NCBI GenBank assembly: GCA_015654725.1
Contig: JAATGI010000070.1
Location: 1-12,239, forward strand
From: Rhodospirillales bacterium
Lineage (GTDB): Bacteria; Pseudomonadota; Alphaproteobacteria; ATCC43930; CGMCC-115725
DNA: 12,239 bases
Direction of reading: 5' to 3'
A program made the position numbers and the translations under genes. Below, piece after piece: positions 5,781 through 12,239 of the stretch; the first letter of the stretch is position 1, and each line of letters opens with the position of its first letter. Under the pieces are notes generated by a model. That model did not search any database, was not told the origin of the DNA, and was given only the letters and a program-made list of their open reading frames with translations.

Positions 5781-6686
5781 CTACTCGGTCTCCCCCAATC
5801 GCTTCGCGGCCGCCTTCGCTTCCTCGGTCAGGGCGCGGCGGCGGTTTTCGAATTCGAGCCGGCCGGGATCGATCTTATCGTCCGCCGGGAACGAGGCGAG
5901 GATGTCGGTGAAGAGGCCGGCGACCTCGTCCTTGAACTCGCCATGGGTGAGGATATAGGCGTCGTTGCGTTTGATGCCGCGCAACACGCGCTCGCCCATT
6001 TCCAACGGGTCCATGCCGGCATTCGCCGAGGAGGCACCGACATGGCGCGGCGGATGCGCGGTCTTGGATTTCAAATGCTCGGGCCGCGATTTCTCCCCGT
6101 CCATGATGTTGGTGTGGACGAGGCCGGGGCACAGCACCGAGACGCCGATCCGGTATTGCCCCAAAGCGAGGCGCAGCGAATCGGTCAAGCCGCGCACCGC
6201 GAATTTCGATGCGGCGTAAATCCCGCCCGTCGCGGTGAGCGGAATGAGGCCGGCCATCGAGGAGGTGTTGACGATATGGCCGCCTTCGCCATGCGCCTTG
6301 ATGCGCGGCACGAAGGTTTTGACGCCGTTGACGACGCCGCCGAGATTGACGCCCATCACCCAGTCCCAATCCTCGTAATCGGCCTCGTCCATGGGCGCGT
6401 TGGCGCCGACGCCGGCGTTGTTGCACACGACATGGACCTTGCCGAAAACGCGTTCGACCTCGTCGGCGGCGCGCGCCATCGCCGCGCGGTCGGTGACGTC
6501 GAGCTTGATGAAATGATGCGGCAGGTTCGAGCCCTTGAGCGCCGCCGCCGCTTCGTCGAGATGGTCCTGGCGGATATCGGCCATCACTACCTTCATGCCG
6601 GCGCGCAAAAAGGCGCGGGCCATGCCGAACCCGATTCCGCTGGCGCCGCCGGTGATGAAGGCGGTCTTGCCCTCGATTTCTTTCAT
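5781..6686 (-). CDS. Short-chain dehydrogenase/reductase (classical SDR)
   Basis: The 301-residue product is a classical SDR oxidoreductase using NAD(P)(H) in a Rossmann fold. Seen in order are the cofactor-binding TGGASGIG (12-19), the DV acid at LDVTD (62-66), NNAG (89-92), catalytic Asn114, Ser at NTSSMAG (140-146), the catalytic Tyr157-x-x-x-Lys161 pair in YAASK, and PGLVHT (187-192). Asp37 after the second strand (MADIR) suggests NAD(H) preference, as expected for an acidic residue there. The protein is about 50 residues longer than a minimal SDR, with a charged helical C-terminal extension. ATG at 6686 has GGGAGG 5-6 nt upstream. It lies 13 nt downstream of the glutathione S-transferase gene and 5 nt upstream of the DUF4258 gene, so it sits inside an operon. 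The substrate is unknown. Confidence 0.88.
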   Translation of the reverse strand: MKEIEGKTAFITGGASGIGFGMARAFLRAGMKVVMADIRQDHLDEAAAALKGSNLPHHFIKLDVTDRAAMARAADEVERVFGKVHVVCNNAGVGANAPMDEADYEDWDWVMGVNLGGVVNGVKTFVPRIKAHGEGGHIVNTSSMAGLIPLTATGGIYAASKFAVRGLTDSLRLALGQYRIGVSVLCPGLVHTNIMDGEKSRPEHLKSKTAHPPRHVGASSANAGMDPLEMGERVLRGIKRNDAYILTHGEFKDEVAGLFTDILASFPADDKIDPGRLEFENRRRALTEEAKAAAKRLGETE

Positions 6687-6699
6687 CGCATCCTCCCGA

Positions 6700-7356
6700 T
6701 TATCGCTCGACGCCTTTATCGAGCGCGCGTTTGTAGGCGGGCCGCGCCTGGATGGTATCGAGCCAGGCCATGATCTTGGGCCGGCTGAGATCCAGGCCGG
6801 CGCGCGCGGCCGCGGCTTCCAAGGGGTAGCTCATCATTACGTCGGCGGCGGTGAATTGATCGCCGGCGAACCATGCGCTCTTACCGAGCTCGCCCTCAAT
6901 GAAGTCGAAATGCAGCGTCAATTGCGGGTTGACATAACCGTCGCCCAAGGTCGCGGCGATGCGCTTGGCGATCGGCTTGGCGAAGAACGGCATCGGCGCC
7001 GAGGCGATGCGGCCCACGACCAGCCGCAACAACAAGGGCGGCATCAGCGAACCCTCGGCGTAATGCAGCCAATAGGTATAGGCGAGGCGCGCCTTGGTGT
7101 CGGGCGGCGGGATCAGCCGTCCCCGGCCATAACCTTCGATCAAATACTCGATAATGGCGCCGGTCTCGGCGAGCGTGTTCTCGCCATCGATAATGACCGG
7201 CGACTTGCCCAGCGGATGCACCGCGCGCAAGGAAGCGGGCGCGAGCATGTTGGGCTGGCGCTGATAGAATTTGATCTCGTAATCGAGCCCTAATTCCTCC
7301 AGCAGCCAGAGCACGCGCTGCGAGCGCGAATTGTTGAGATGATGAACCGTGATCAC
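6700..7356 (-). CDS. Glutathione S-transferase
   Basis: The 218-residue product is a cytosolic glutathione S-transferase, which conjugates glutathione to electrophiles. The N-terminal thioredoxin-like domain (about 1-80) contains SRSQRVLWLLEEL (10-22, with a likely catalytic serine at 10 or 12), the cis-Pro in KSPVI (51-55) and the glutathione-binding ETGAI (64-68). The helical C-terminal domain (about 90-210) has the usual FAGDQFTAADVMMSYPL block, with the conserved Asp of the N-capping box. The length is normal. The start is a GTG at 7356 with GGAGGA about 6 nt upstream. It follows the ogt stop by about 23 nt and precedes the SDR by 13 nt. The substrate cannot be told from sequence. Confidence 0.88.
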   Translation of the reverse strand: MITVHHLNNSRSQRVLWLLEELGLDYEIKFYQRQPNMLAPASLRAVHPLGKSPVIIDGENTLAETGAIIEYLIEGYGRGRLIPPPDTKARLAYTYWLHYAEGSLMPPLLLRLVVGRIASAPMPFFAKPIAKRIAATLGDGYVNPQLTLHFDFIEGELGKSAWFAGDQFTAADVMMSYPLEAAAARAGLDLSRPKIMAWLDTIQARPAYKRALDKGVER

Positions 7357-7379
7357 GATGCTTCCTCCGCAATTTCACC

Positions 7380-7835
7380 TTATAACAATAGCGCGCCTTC
7401 ATGGCGCAACAGTCGGCTTTTCCATTCGACGCCGCCGGGCGCGCTGAAGCCGCCGAGATCGGCGGCCCCAACCACGCGGTGACAGGGCAACAGGATCGGT
7501 ATCGGGTTGCGCGCGCAGGCCTGGCCGACGGCGCGGGCGCTGACGCTCAGTTCCTTGGCGATGTCGCCATAGGTGCGGGTTTGGCCGAACGGAATCTCGG
7601 CCATCGCTTGCCAGATCGCGCGGTCGGTCTTTGAGCCGCGCGGTTCGAGCGGCAACTCGAAATCCCTGCGCTTGCCGGCGAAATAGGCCGCGATCTGGCG
7701 CTTGCCTTCGAGCAGCAACCGACTCGACGTGCCCCTGCTCCGATTCTTGCCGCCCCAATCGAGCGCGGCGATCGCGCCGTCTTCCTCGAACAGCGTGACG
7801 CGGCCGACGGGCGTCTCGAAGGACAGGCGCGGCAT
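7380..7835 (-). CDS. ogt: Methylated-DNA--protein-cysteine alkyltransferase (Ogt type)
   Basis: The 151-residue product repairs O6-alkylguanine (and O4-alkylthymine) in DNA by moving the alkyl group to its own cysteine in a single-turnover reaction. The active site PCHRVV has Cys118 and His119. The DNA-binding helix-turn-helix region is TRTYGDIAKEL (87-97), followed by SARAVGQACARNP (99-111) with the expected arginine finger and asparagine. The GGFSAPGGVEWK loop (128-139) closes the site. The N-terminal part (1-65) is the usual poorly conserved alpha/beta domain. The length is a little short of E. coli Ogt (171). I chose the ATG at 7835 because the DUF255 stop lies one base upstream (TGACATG), which suits translational coupling. 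An upstream extension to 7913 would overlap that gene. Confidence 0.9.
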   Translation of the reverse strand: MPRLSFETPVGRVTLFEEDGAIAALDWGGKNRSRGTSSRLLLEGKRQIAAYFAGKRRDFELPLEPRGSKTDRAIWQAMAEIPFGQTRTYGDIAKELSVSARAVGQACARNPIPILLPCHRVVGAADLGGFSAPGGVEWKSRLLRHEGALLL

Positions 7836-7836
7836 G

Positions 7837-9867
7837 TCAGCGCCCGCGTAAATCCGCCTCAAGCGCCGCCGGCTCGCCGAGCGGCAGGGAACAGACCGGC
7901 CCCTCGCAGACATAAGCGGTGGCGCGGCCCTTCACCTGGGCCTTGACGGCGGCGGGGTGATCGGGCGGCAGCGCCGCCTCGGGCGCCACCACCTGCAAGA
8001 CCAGGTTGGGCAGCGACACCGAATTGACGGCGGTGAGCAAAGCGTCGGTATCGGTCTCGCCGCGCCGGCCACGGACCACGACCTGCACGCCGCGTTGCAA
8101 CAGATCGGCGCCGTTCAACAGCGCGCCGAAGCCATAGACATTGCGCCTCACTTCGCCGGCGAAGACGCGGAGAATGGTCTCCGCGCGTTCGCGATAGGCG
8201 GCGTCGCCAGTGAAGTAGTAAAGCCGCGCCAATACGCCGACCATGGTGCCGTTGCCGGACGGGTTGGGCGAATCATGCCCCGGCTTGGCGCGCGCGATCA
8301 GCGCCTCGGCATCGGACGCCGTGAAGAAATAGCCGCCTTTATCCCGGTCCCAATAAAACCGGTCGGCGGTGGCGACCCAGCGCCGGGCTTGATCGAGGTA
8401 AGCGTCATCGCCGAGGGATTCGTGGAGCGCTAGCGCCGCGCGCGCCATGTCGGCGTAATCGTCGATGAGGGCGGTGTTTTTCGCCCGGCCTTCGCGCCAC
8501 GAATGATAGAGGCGTCCGTCGCGCTCCATGTCGCGCTGAACGAATTGGAAGGCGTCGTGGGCCAGCGCCAGCCAATCGGCGCGGTCGAAGACGCGGCCGG
8601 CGGTGGCGAGCGCGGCGATCGCCAGCCCGTTCCAATCGGCCAGCACCTTGTCGTCGAGGCCAGGCCGTACGCGCGGCGCGCGGCGCGCGAACAGGATCGT
8701 GCGGCATTCCACCAATTCGCGTTCGGTCTCTTCGTCGGCGCGCTCGATATGGTGGAGGCGGTTGAGGATGGTGTGTCCCTCCCAATTGCCGCCCGGCGTC
8801 ACATCGTAAAATTGCTTGAAGCGTGGCGCGTGGCCCGCCAGCGCGTCATCGATCTCGTCGGCGCTCCAGACGTAGAACTTGCCTTCCTCATGCTCGCTAT
8901 CGGCATCGAGGCTCGAGGAAAAACCGCCGCCGGGCTGGCGCATTTCGCGCGCGAGCCAACCCACCGTCTCGGCGACGCGCTCGGCGTAAAGCGGCTTCCG
9001 CGTTTCCTGCCAGGCCAGCGTCAGCAGCTCGATCAGAAGCGCGTTGTCGTAGAGCATTTTCTCGAAATGCGGCGCCAGCCAGCGCGCGTCGGTCGAATAG
9101 CGGGCGAAGCCGCCGCCGAGATGATCATAGATGCCGCCCTGGCAGACATGGTCGAGCGTCAGCGTCACCGCGTCGCGCATCGCCGCTTGCTTCAGGCGCT
9201 TGAAGCCGCGCCAAACGGTTTCGAGAAGCGGCACTTGCGGGAATTTGGGCGCGTCGCCGAAACCGCCATGAACCGAATCGATGGCGGCCACGAGACGCGT
9301 CGCCGCCTGATCGAGCAGTGCCAGCGGCACGCCGTCGCCGCCTTGCGGCTCGCCCAATTTCGCCAGCGTCTCCTTGAGTGCCGCGGCGTGCTTGGCGACG
9401 GTGCCGGCTTCGTCGCGATAGGCCTTGGCGATCGCGGCCAGCACCTGCGGAAAACTCGGCCGGCCGTAACGTGGCTCGGGCGGGAAATAAGTGCCGCCCC
9501 AAAATGGTTCGCCCGCCGGCGTCAGGAACATGGTCAGGGGCCAGCCGCCCTGCTCGCCCAAGGCTTGCAGCGCGTGCATATAGATGGCGTCGAGATCGGG
9601 CCGCTCTTCGCGATCGACCTTGATGTTGACGAAATCCGCGTTCATCAGCGCGGCGATGTCGGGGCGCTCGAAGCTTTCATGCGCCATGACGTGGCACCAA
9701 TGGCAGGCGGCATAGCCGATCGACAAGAGGATCGGCTTGTCCTGGGCGCGCGCCGCCGCCAGCGTCGCCTCGCTCCAAGCCTGCCAATGCACCGGATTGT
9801 CCTTGTGCTGAAGCAGATAAGGACTGGTTTCGGCGCCGAGCGCGTTGCGGTCGGTGGTATCGGTCAT
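7837..9867 (-). CDS. DUF255 (YyaL-like) thioredoxin-domain protein
   Basis: The 676-residue product belongs to the DUF255/YyaL/SSP411 family: a thioredoxin-like N-terminal domain (about 1-165) fused to an alpha/alpha-barrel resembling N-acylglucosamine 2-epimerases (about 185-620). Seen motifs are ETSPYLLQHKDNPVHW (13-28), the C-H-W-C active site (Cys55, Cys58), KVDREERPDLD (83-93), GGWPLT (107-112), GGTYFPP (124-130), GGFGDAPKFP (201-210), HLGGGFARYSTD (249-260) and HFEKMLYDN (267-275). Two C-terminal cysteines (654, 659) occur in the usual YVCxGxxC pattern. The length is normal. The biochemical function is unknown: redox or sugar-binding roles have been proposed. The ATG at 9867 has only a weak upstream Shine-Dalgarno, but the N-terminus aligns with the family. 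It is the first gene of the apparent operon, with 153 bases upstream. Confidence 0.9.
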   Translation of the reverse strand: MTDTTDRNALGAETSPYLLQHKDNPVHWQAWSEATLAAARAQDKPILLSIGYAACHWCHVMAHESFERPDIAALMNADFVNIKVDREERPDLDAIYMHALQALGEQGGWPLTMFLTPAGEPFWGGTYFPPEPRYGRPSFPQVLAAIAKAYRDEAGTVAKHAAALKETLAKLGEPQGGDGVPLALLDQAATRLVAAIDSVHGGFGDAPKFPQVPLLETVWRGFKRLKQAAMRDAVTLTLDHVCQGGIYDHLGGGFARYSTDARWLAPHFEKMLYDNALLIELLTLAWQETRKPLYAERVAETVGWLAREMRQPGGGFSSSLDADSEHEEGKFYVWSADEIDDALAGHAPRFKQFYDVTPGGNWEGHTILNRLHHIERADEETERELVECRTILFARRAPRVRPGLDDKVLADWNGLAIAALATAGRVFDRADWLALAHDAFQFVQRDMERDGRLYHSWREGRAKNTALIDDYADMARAALALHESLGDDAYLDQARRWVATADRFYWDRDKGGYFFTASDAEALIARAKPGHDSPNPSGNGTMVGVLARLYYFTGDAAYRERAETILRVFAGEVRRNVYGFGALLNGADLLQRGVQVVVRGRRGETDTDALLTAVNSVSLPNLVLQVVAPEAALPPDHPAAVKAQVKGRATAYVCEGPVCSLPLGEPAALEADLRGR

Positions 9868-10020
9868 GCGCCTAGGGTAGCGCGTTCGCGGGCCGCGCCC
9901 AACCCCGGCGGCTTAGACCAGTTTCCGTTCATTCGGGATCGATTGCCGTTTACCCGTCCTCCCTTGAAGGAGGAGACAAGCAGCAAGCGATTCCAAGTGA
10001 ACCGGCGGCTGGTGCGGCGT
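9868..10020. other. Intergenic gap; upstream region of the DUF255 operon
   Basis: This 153-base gap lies between the DUF255 start and the stop of the polytopic membrane protein gene, both read on the minus strand. It probably holds the promoter of the seven-gene operon, but no clear -35/-10 pair is visible. TCCTCC (9957-9962) and GGAGGA (9969-9974) form a 6-bp stem with a 6-nt loop; this may serve as a weak terminator of the upstream gene. I see no coding sequence I would trust here. Confidence 0.35.
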
Positions 10021-11355
10021 TCAGTCGGTGTCGGCGCGGAACAGGTGATAGGTCGAGTATAGCCCGGGCGGCCAGATGATGCCGAGCGGGCGACTGAAAT
10101 ACGGCGAGACATAGAGGCTCGGCAGCAACAGATTGGCGATCGCGATCGCGGTCGCGAAGCGCGGCGGCCAGCGCCGGAGGCAGCCGCTCCAGGACACCAG
10201 CAAGGTCAGGAACCCGACCTCGACCATGCGCGAGGTGTCGTAGGACAGCACGCACATGACGGCGACGGCGGCGAGCGGCGCCGCGAGCCGCGCGGCGGCG
10301 GCGGCGCCGAACCCGCGCGCGACATAAACGAGCTGGGCCGCGATCGCGAGCAAGAGCAGCTTGTTGGCGGCGAGAATGCCGAACAGAACGGTGCCGGGCC
10401 GGGTGGCGACCGCCTCGGGCCCGGACAGACCCTGGTAATGCATCTGCGCCCGCCAAGCGGCGCCGAAATCGAAGCCGAAATCCGCGGCCCAGAGCAGGAA
10501 ATAGAGCGCGAAGGGCAGCGCCAGGATCGGCCAGAACCGGCGCGGCAGCGGCGCCAGCAGCGGCAACAGCAACGCCGCCGCCAGCGCCTCATGGGTCAAT
10601 AGCGCCAGCACGATAATCGCCAGCAGCGCCTCGATCCCGAGCTCGGCCAGCACCGCGCACAGCACCAAGCTCAAGGCCAGGACATCGGGATAGCCGGGAT
10701 ACTGGAATTGGAAGATGGCGAAGGAGCAGGTCGCGATGCTCAGAAACGGCAAGAAGGTCACCGCGGCATCCCGCCGGCGCAAATAAGCCCGGCTCAAGGT
10801 CAGCAGCATGAACACGGCGAGAAAGTGAAACAGAATGAACAGCGCGCCATTGAGATGAGTGAAATACGACAGCGCGACCTCGAGAATGCGGCGGCTCAAA
10901 ATCCCGGTTTCCTGCCCGAACGGGCCGAGCGAGAGACGCTGATAGTCGAAGCCGAGGCTCGATGCCCGCGTCACGAAGGTGAGGGCTTCCAAGGCGGCGA
11001 CGGCGTAGAGCGCATGGTGGAAATCGTCGGACCGCAGGGCGCGCCACACGCGCCGGAACAGATCGAAATTGCGGCCCACGATCGCCACGAGGCCGGCGAG
11101 AAACAGACTCGCCTCGATGGCGGCGAGCGGATCCGGGAGCCAGGAGGGCGGCGCCAGAACGGCCCGCGCCGCGTCGGGCATCAGCGCATACCATGCCCGC
11201 CAGCGCTCGGCGCCGATACAGGCGATCGCCAGCAACAGGATCGCCGGCGGCCAGAACAAGACGATGTGTCCCGGCGGCGCCGGCGCGACCGTCAGAAGGA
11301 TTCGCGGTTGCGCTTCGGACGGCTGCGCCGACTGCGGCGCGCGCCCTAGAACCAC
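10021..11355 (-). CDS. Polytopic membrane protein of unknown function
   Basis: I do not recognise a named family. The 444-residue product has roughly ten to eleven membrane segments (about 30-49, 76-94, 113-128, 167-187, 198-215, 224-262 as two, 272-290, 322-345, 354-370, 379-393, 398-417). Polar, aromatic loops include FDYQRLSLGPFGQ (136-148), HYQGLSGPEAVATRPG (306-321) and SYDTSRM (371-377). Arrangements with an Asp-x-x-Arg motif before a late membrane segment occur in uncharacterised polysaccharide-related membrane proteins, so a role in surface glycan or lipid handling is possible but only inferred. The GTG start at 11355 overlaps the upstream gene by 10 nt and lacks a good Shine-Dalgarno. 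TTG at codon 33 (VLF) is an alternative start nearer the first membrane segment. Confidence 0.65.
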   Translation of the reverse strand: MVLGRAPQSAQPSEAQPRILLTVAPAPPGHIVLFWPPAILLLAIACIGAERWRAWYALMPDAARAVLAPPSWLPDPLAAIEASLFLAGLVAIVGRNFDLFRRVWRALRSDDFHHALYAVAALEALTFVTRASSLGFDYQRLSLGPFGQETGILSRRILEVALSYFTHLNGALFILFHFLAVFMLLTLSRAYLRRRDAAVTFLPFLSIATCSFAIFQFQYPGYPDVLALSLVLCAVLAELGIEALLAIIVLALLTHEALAAALLLPLLAPLPRRFWPILALPFALYFLLWAADFGFDFGAAWRAQMHYQGLSGPEAVATRPGTVLFGILAANKLLLLAIAAQLVYVARGFGAAAAARLAAPLAAVAVMCVLSYDTSRMVEVGFLTLLVSWSGCLRRWPPRFATAIAIANLLLPSLYVSPYFSRPLGIIWPPGLYSTYHLFRADTD

Positions 11356-11699
11356 CAGGTTTCGGGATCGATTTGGGCGCGGCCCTCATCCACCAGCTTG
11401 ATGCCCTTGACGCACCGCACCACCAGCCAGATCAGCCAGAACAGCAGCACCAAATAGCCGATGAAGACAGGCGCGGTCACGATTCCGACCGCGACGTAAA
11501 CCAGCCCGATCCAGAAGGTACGGATTTGAAAGCGGTAATGGGTGCGCAGCCAAGCCTGCGCGTCGTCCCGATAGATATAGGCCATGACCAGGCCGATGAT
11601 GGCCGTGATCCCGAAGACCAGCCCGAAGAGATAGAGAATATAGATCAGGTAGGCGGTCTTGCCCTCACCGGTCCCTGGCGCGCCAGCATCGTCCTGCAT
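11346..11699 (-). CDS. DUF4870-like small membrane protein
   Basis: The 117-residue product has a short acidic, glycine-rich N-terminus (MQDDAGAPGTGEG), then two or three membrane segments (about 15-45, 60-95), and a short cytoplasmic tail ending DPETWWF. The block from YLIYILYLFG through AYIYRDDAQAW and THYRFQIRTFWIG resembles DUF4870-type membrane proteins, which usually show a hydrophobic start, a charged -x-H-x-R/F-Q- turn and a second helix pair. Function is unknown. I chose the ATG at 11699 because AGGGGGA lies about 4 nt upstream. The frame is open to 11777, but that extension has no such signal. It follows the truncated gene by 52 nt and overlaps the polytopic gene by 10 nt, consistent with one transcript. 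Confidence 0.75.
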   Translation of the reverse strand: MQDDAGAPGTGEGKTAYLIYILYLFGLVFGITAIIGLVMAYIYRDDAQAWLRTHYRFQIRTFWIGLVYVAVGIVTAPVFIGYLVLLFWLIWLVVRCVKGIKLVDEGRAQIDPETWWF

Positions 11700-11751
11700 G
11701 TTTCCCCCTGTCTCGGCCGGCGGCATCGCGGCTCGCGGCTTGCCCCGCACG

Positions 11752-12239
11752 CTAGCGCCCGTCTCGCTCCGGATCAAGCAGAGCGCCGAGCCCGGGATTC
11801 GCGGTCAGGTCGCGGTCGCTGGCAACGCGCAGGGGCGTGCCGATGACCGCATAGCGGCGGTCGAGCGCCGAGCGGGCGATGGCGGCCGCGACGGCATCGC
11901 GGTCGCCGGCGAAAGAGAGCACCGTGTCCACCGGCCCGGATTCGCCGGACCAGAAGGTTTCGTCGCGCCGATAGCCGAGCGGATCGAGCGAGACCACGCT
12001 GTCGGCGGCGAGCACGCGCCCCAGCGCCGGATGCTCGGCGTGGAGGGCGATGACCGCGCGATCGACCCGCGCTTCCTCGGCGACGTCGGGCGGCTGCGTC
12101 ATTCCGGCGAGCAGCGGCATGTGGCCGGGATCGTGCTGGGCCGACAGCGCGGCGAACGAGGCCGCGATCATGGCGGCGAAGCCGAGCGCCGGCTGGGCCA
12201 CGCCGGGCGGCAGCCCGCGCCGGCGGCGCTCGATCAGCC
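11752..12239 (-). CDS. C-terminal part of a larger protein, truncated at the window edge
   Basis: The frame is open from the right edge of the window and ends at TAG (11752-11754), showing 161 residues. It begins with a basic stretch (IERRRRGLPPG), then one hydrophobic segment (AALGFAAMIAASFAAL-like), followed by a soluble domain with blocks such as DRAVIALHAEHPALGRVLAADSV split over two strands and GPVDTVLSFAGDRDAVAAAI. This pattern, a basic turn plus last membrane helix plus a short alpha/beta tail, is typical of the C-terminal end of multi-span glycosyltransferase-type or similar membrane enzymes, but I do not recognise the family. A GTG at 12201 could be an internal or true start; I prefer a truncated gene because the frame stays open upstream. 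It is in line with the two membrane genes after it. Confidence 0.6.
   Translation of the reverse strand, partial: LIERRRRGLPPGVAQPALGFAAMIAASFAALSAQHDPGHMPLLAGMTQPPDVAEEARVDRAVIALHAEHPALGRVLAADSVVSLDPLGYRRDETFWSGESGPVDTVLSFAGDRDAVAAAIARSALDRRYAVIGTPLRVASDRDLTANPGLGALLDPERDGR

Noticed and set aside
7348..7357. Perfect palindrome CGTGATCACG at the glutathione S-transferase start
   Set aside because: It includes the GTG start codon and first codons, is only 10 bp and has no second copy nearby, so chance is the simplest explanation.
7836..7913. N-terminal extension of Ogt overlapping the DUF255 gene
   Set aside because: The extension is basic low-complexity sequence antiparallel to nothing known in Ogt; the ATG at 7835, one base after the DUF255 stop, gives a normal N-terminus.
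8503..10062. Long open frame (519 codons) on the plus strand, antisense to DUF255
   Set aside because: It is the mirror of a high-GC gene with strong family motifs; its product is rich in Arg/Gly/Ala/His without recognisable domains, and no Shine-Dalgarno or conserved motif supports it.
11700..11777. N-terminal extension of the DUF4870-like protein
   Set aside because: AGGGGGA sits directly upstream of the ATG at 11699, and the extension has no such signal and would overlap the preceding gene.
1..12239. Mobile elements, CRISPR arrays, tRNA or rRNA genes
   Set aside because: I saw no transposase, integrase, terminal inverted repeats, regular spaced repeats or tRNA-like cloverleaf sequence, and base composition looks even throughout.

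Overview
The window is GC-rich, gene-dense chromosomal DNA of the kind found in alphaproteobacteria. Genes are tightly packed, several start at GTG, Shine-Dalgarno sequences are mostly AGGAGG-like, and the proteins resemble Rhodospirillales/Rhizobiales-type families. That placement is an inference from style and protein families, not from a marker gene. I see no rRNA, tRNA, CRISPR array, insertion sequence or phage gene.

Left part (1-4650), mixed strands. A membrane-anchored protein of unknown function (4-651, +) converges on a secreted beta-rich protein (711-1340, -). Divergent from the latter is a Sad/YneI-type succinate-semialdehyde dehydrogenase (1458-2750, +). It is cut by an in-frame amber codon 24 codons before the expected end, and the rest of the family's conserved C-terminus is still readable to 2822. 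It converges on a small single-span membrane protein (2819-3211, -), and the two stop codons lie in one CTAG. Next come a diacylglycerol/lipid kinase (3310-4206, -) with a strong hairpin at its stop codon, and a divergent 102-residue EthD-like protein (4289-4597, +).

Middle part (4647-9867), all on the minus strand. Seven genes are packed head to tail with gaps of -4 to about 47 nt and probably form one operon. In transcription order they are a DUF255/YyaL thioredoxin-fold protein, an Ogt-type O6-alkylguanine-DNA alkyltransferase, a glutathione S-transferase, a short-chain dehydrogenase, a DUF4258 protein overlapping a DUF2283 protein (a toxin-antitoxin-like pair), and a MarC-family membrane protein. 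Alkyl-damage repair, electrophile detoxification and redox functions fit a stress or detoxification theme, but that link is inferred from proximity only. A hairpin covers the Shine-Dalgarno sequence of the last gene, marC.

Right part (10021-12239), minus strand. A truncated protein at the window edge, a small DUF4870-like membrane protein and a 444-residue polytopic membrane protein lie in one direction, the last two overlapping by 10 nt. They look like an uncharacterised envelope-related cluster.

The most notable items are the amber codon in the aldehyde dehydrogenase, the toxin-antitoxin-like pair coupled to a metabolic operon, the hairpin over the marC ribosome binding site, and the uncharacterised membrane-protein cluster at the right edge. 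I found no convincing wholly new system.
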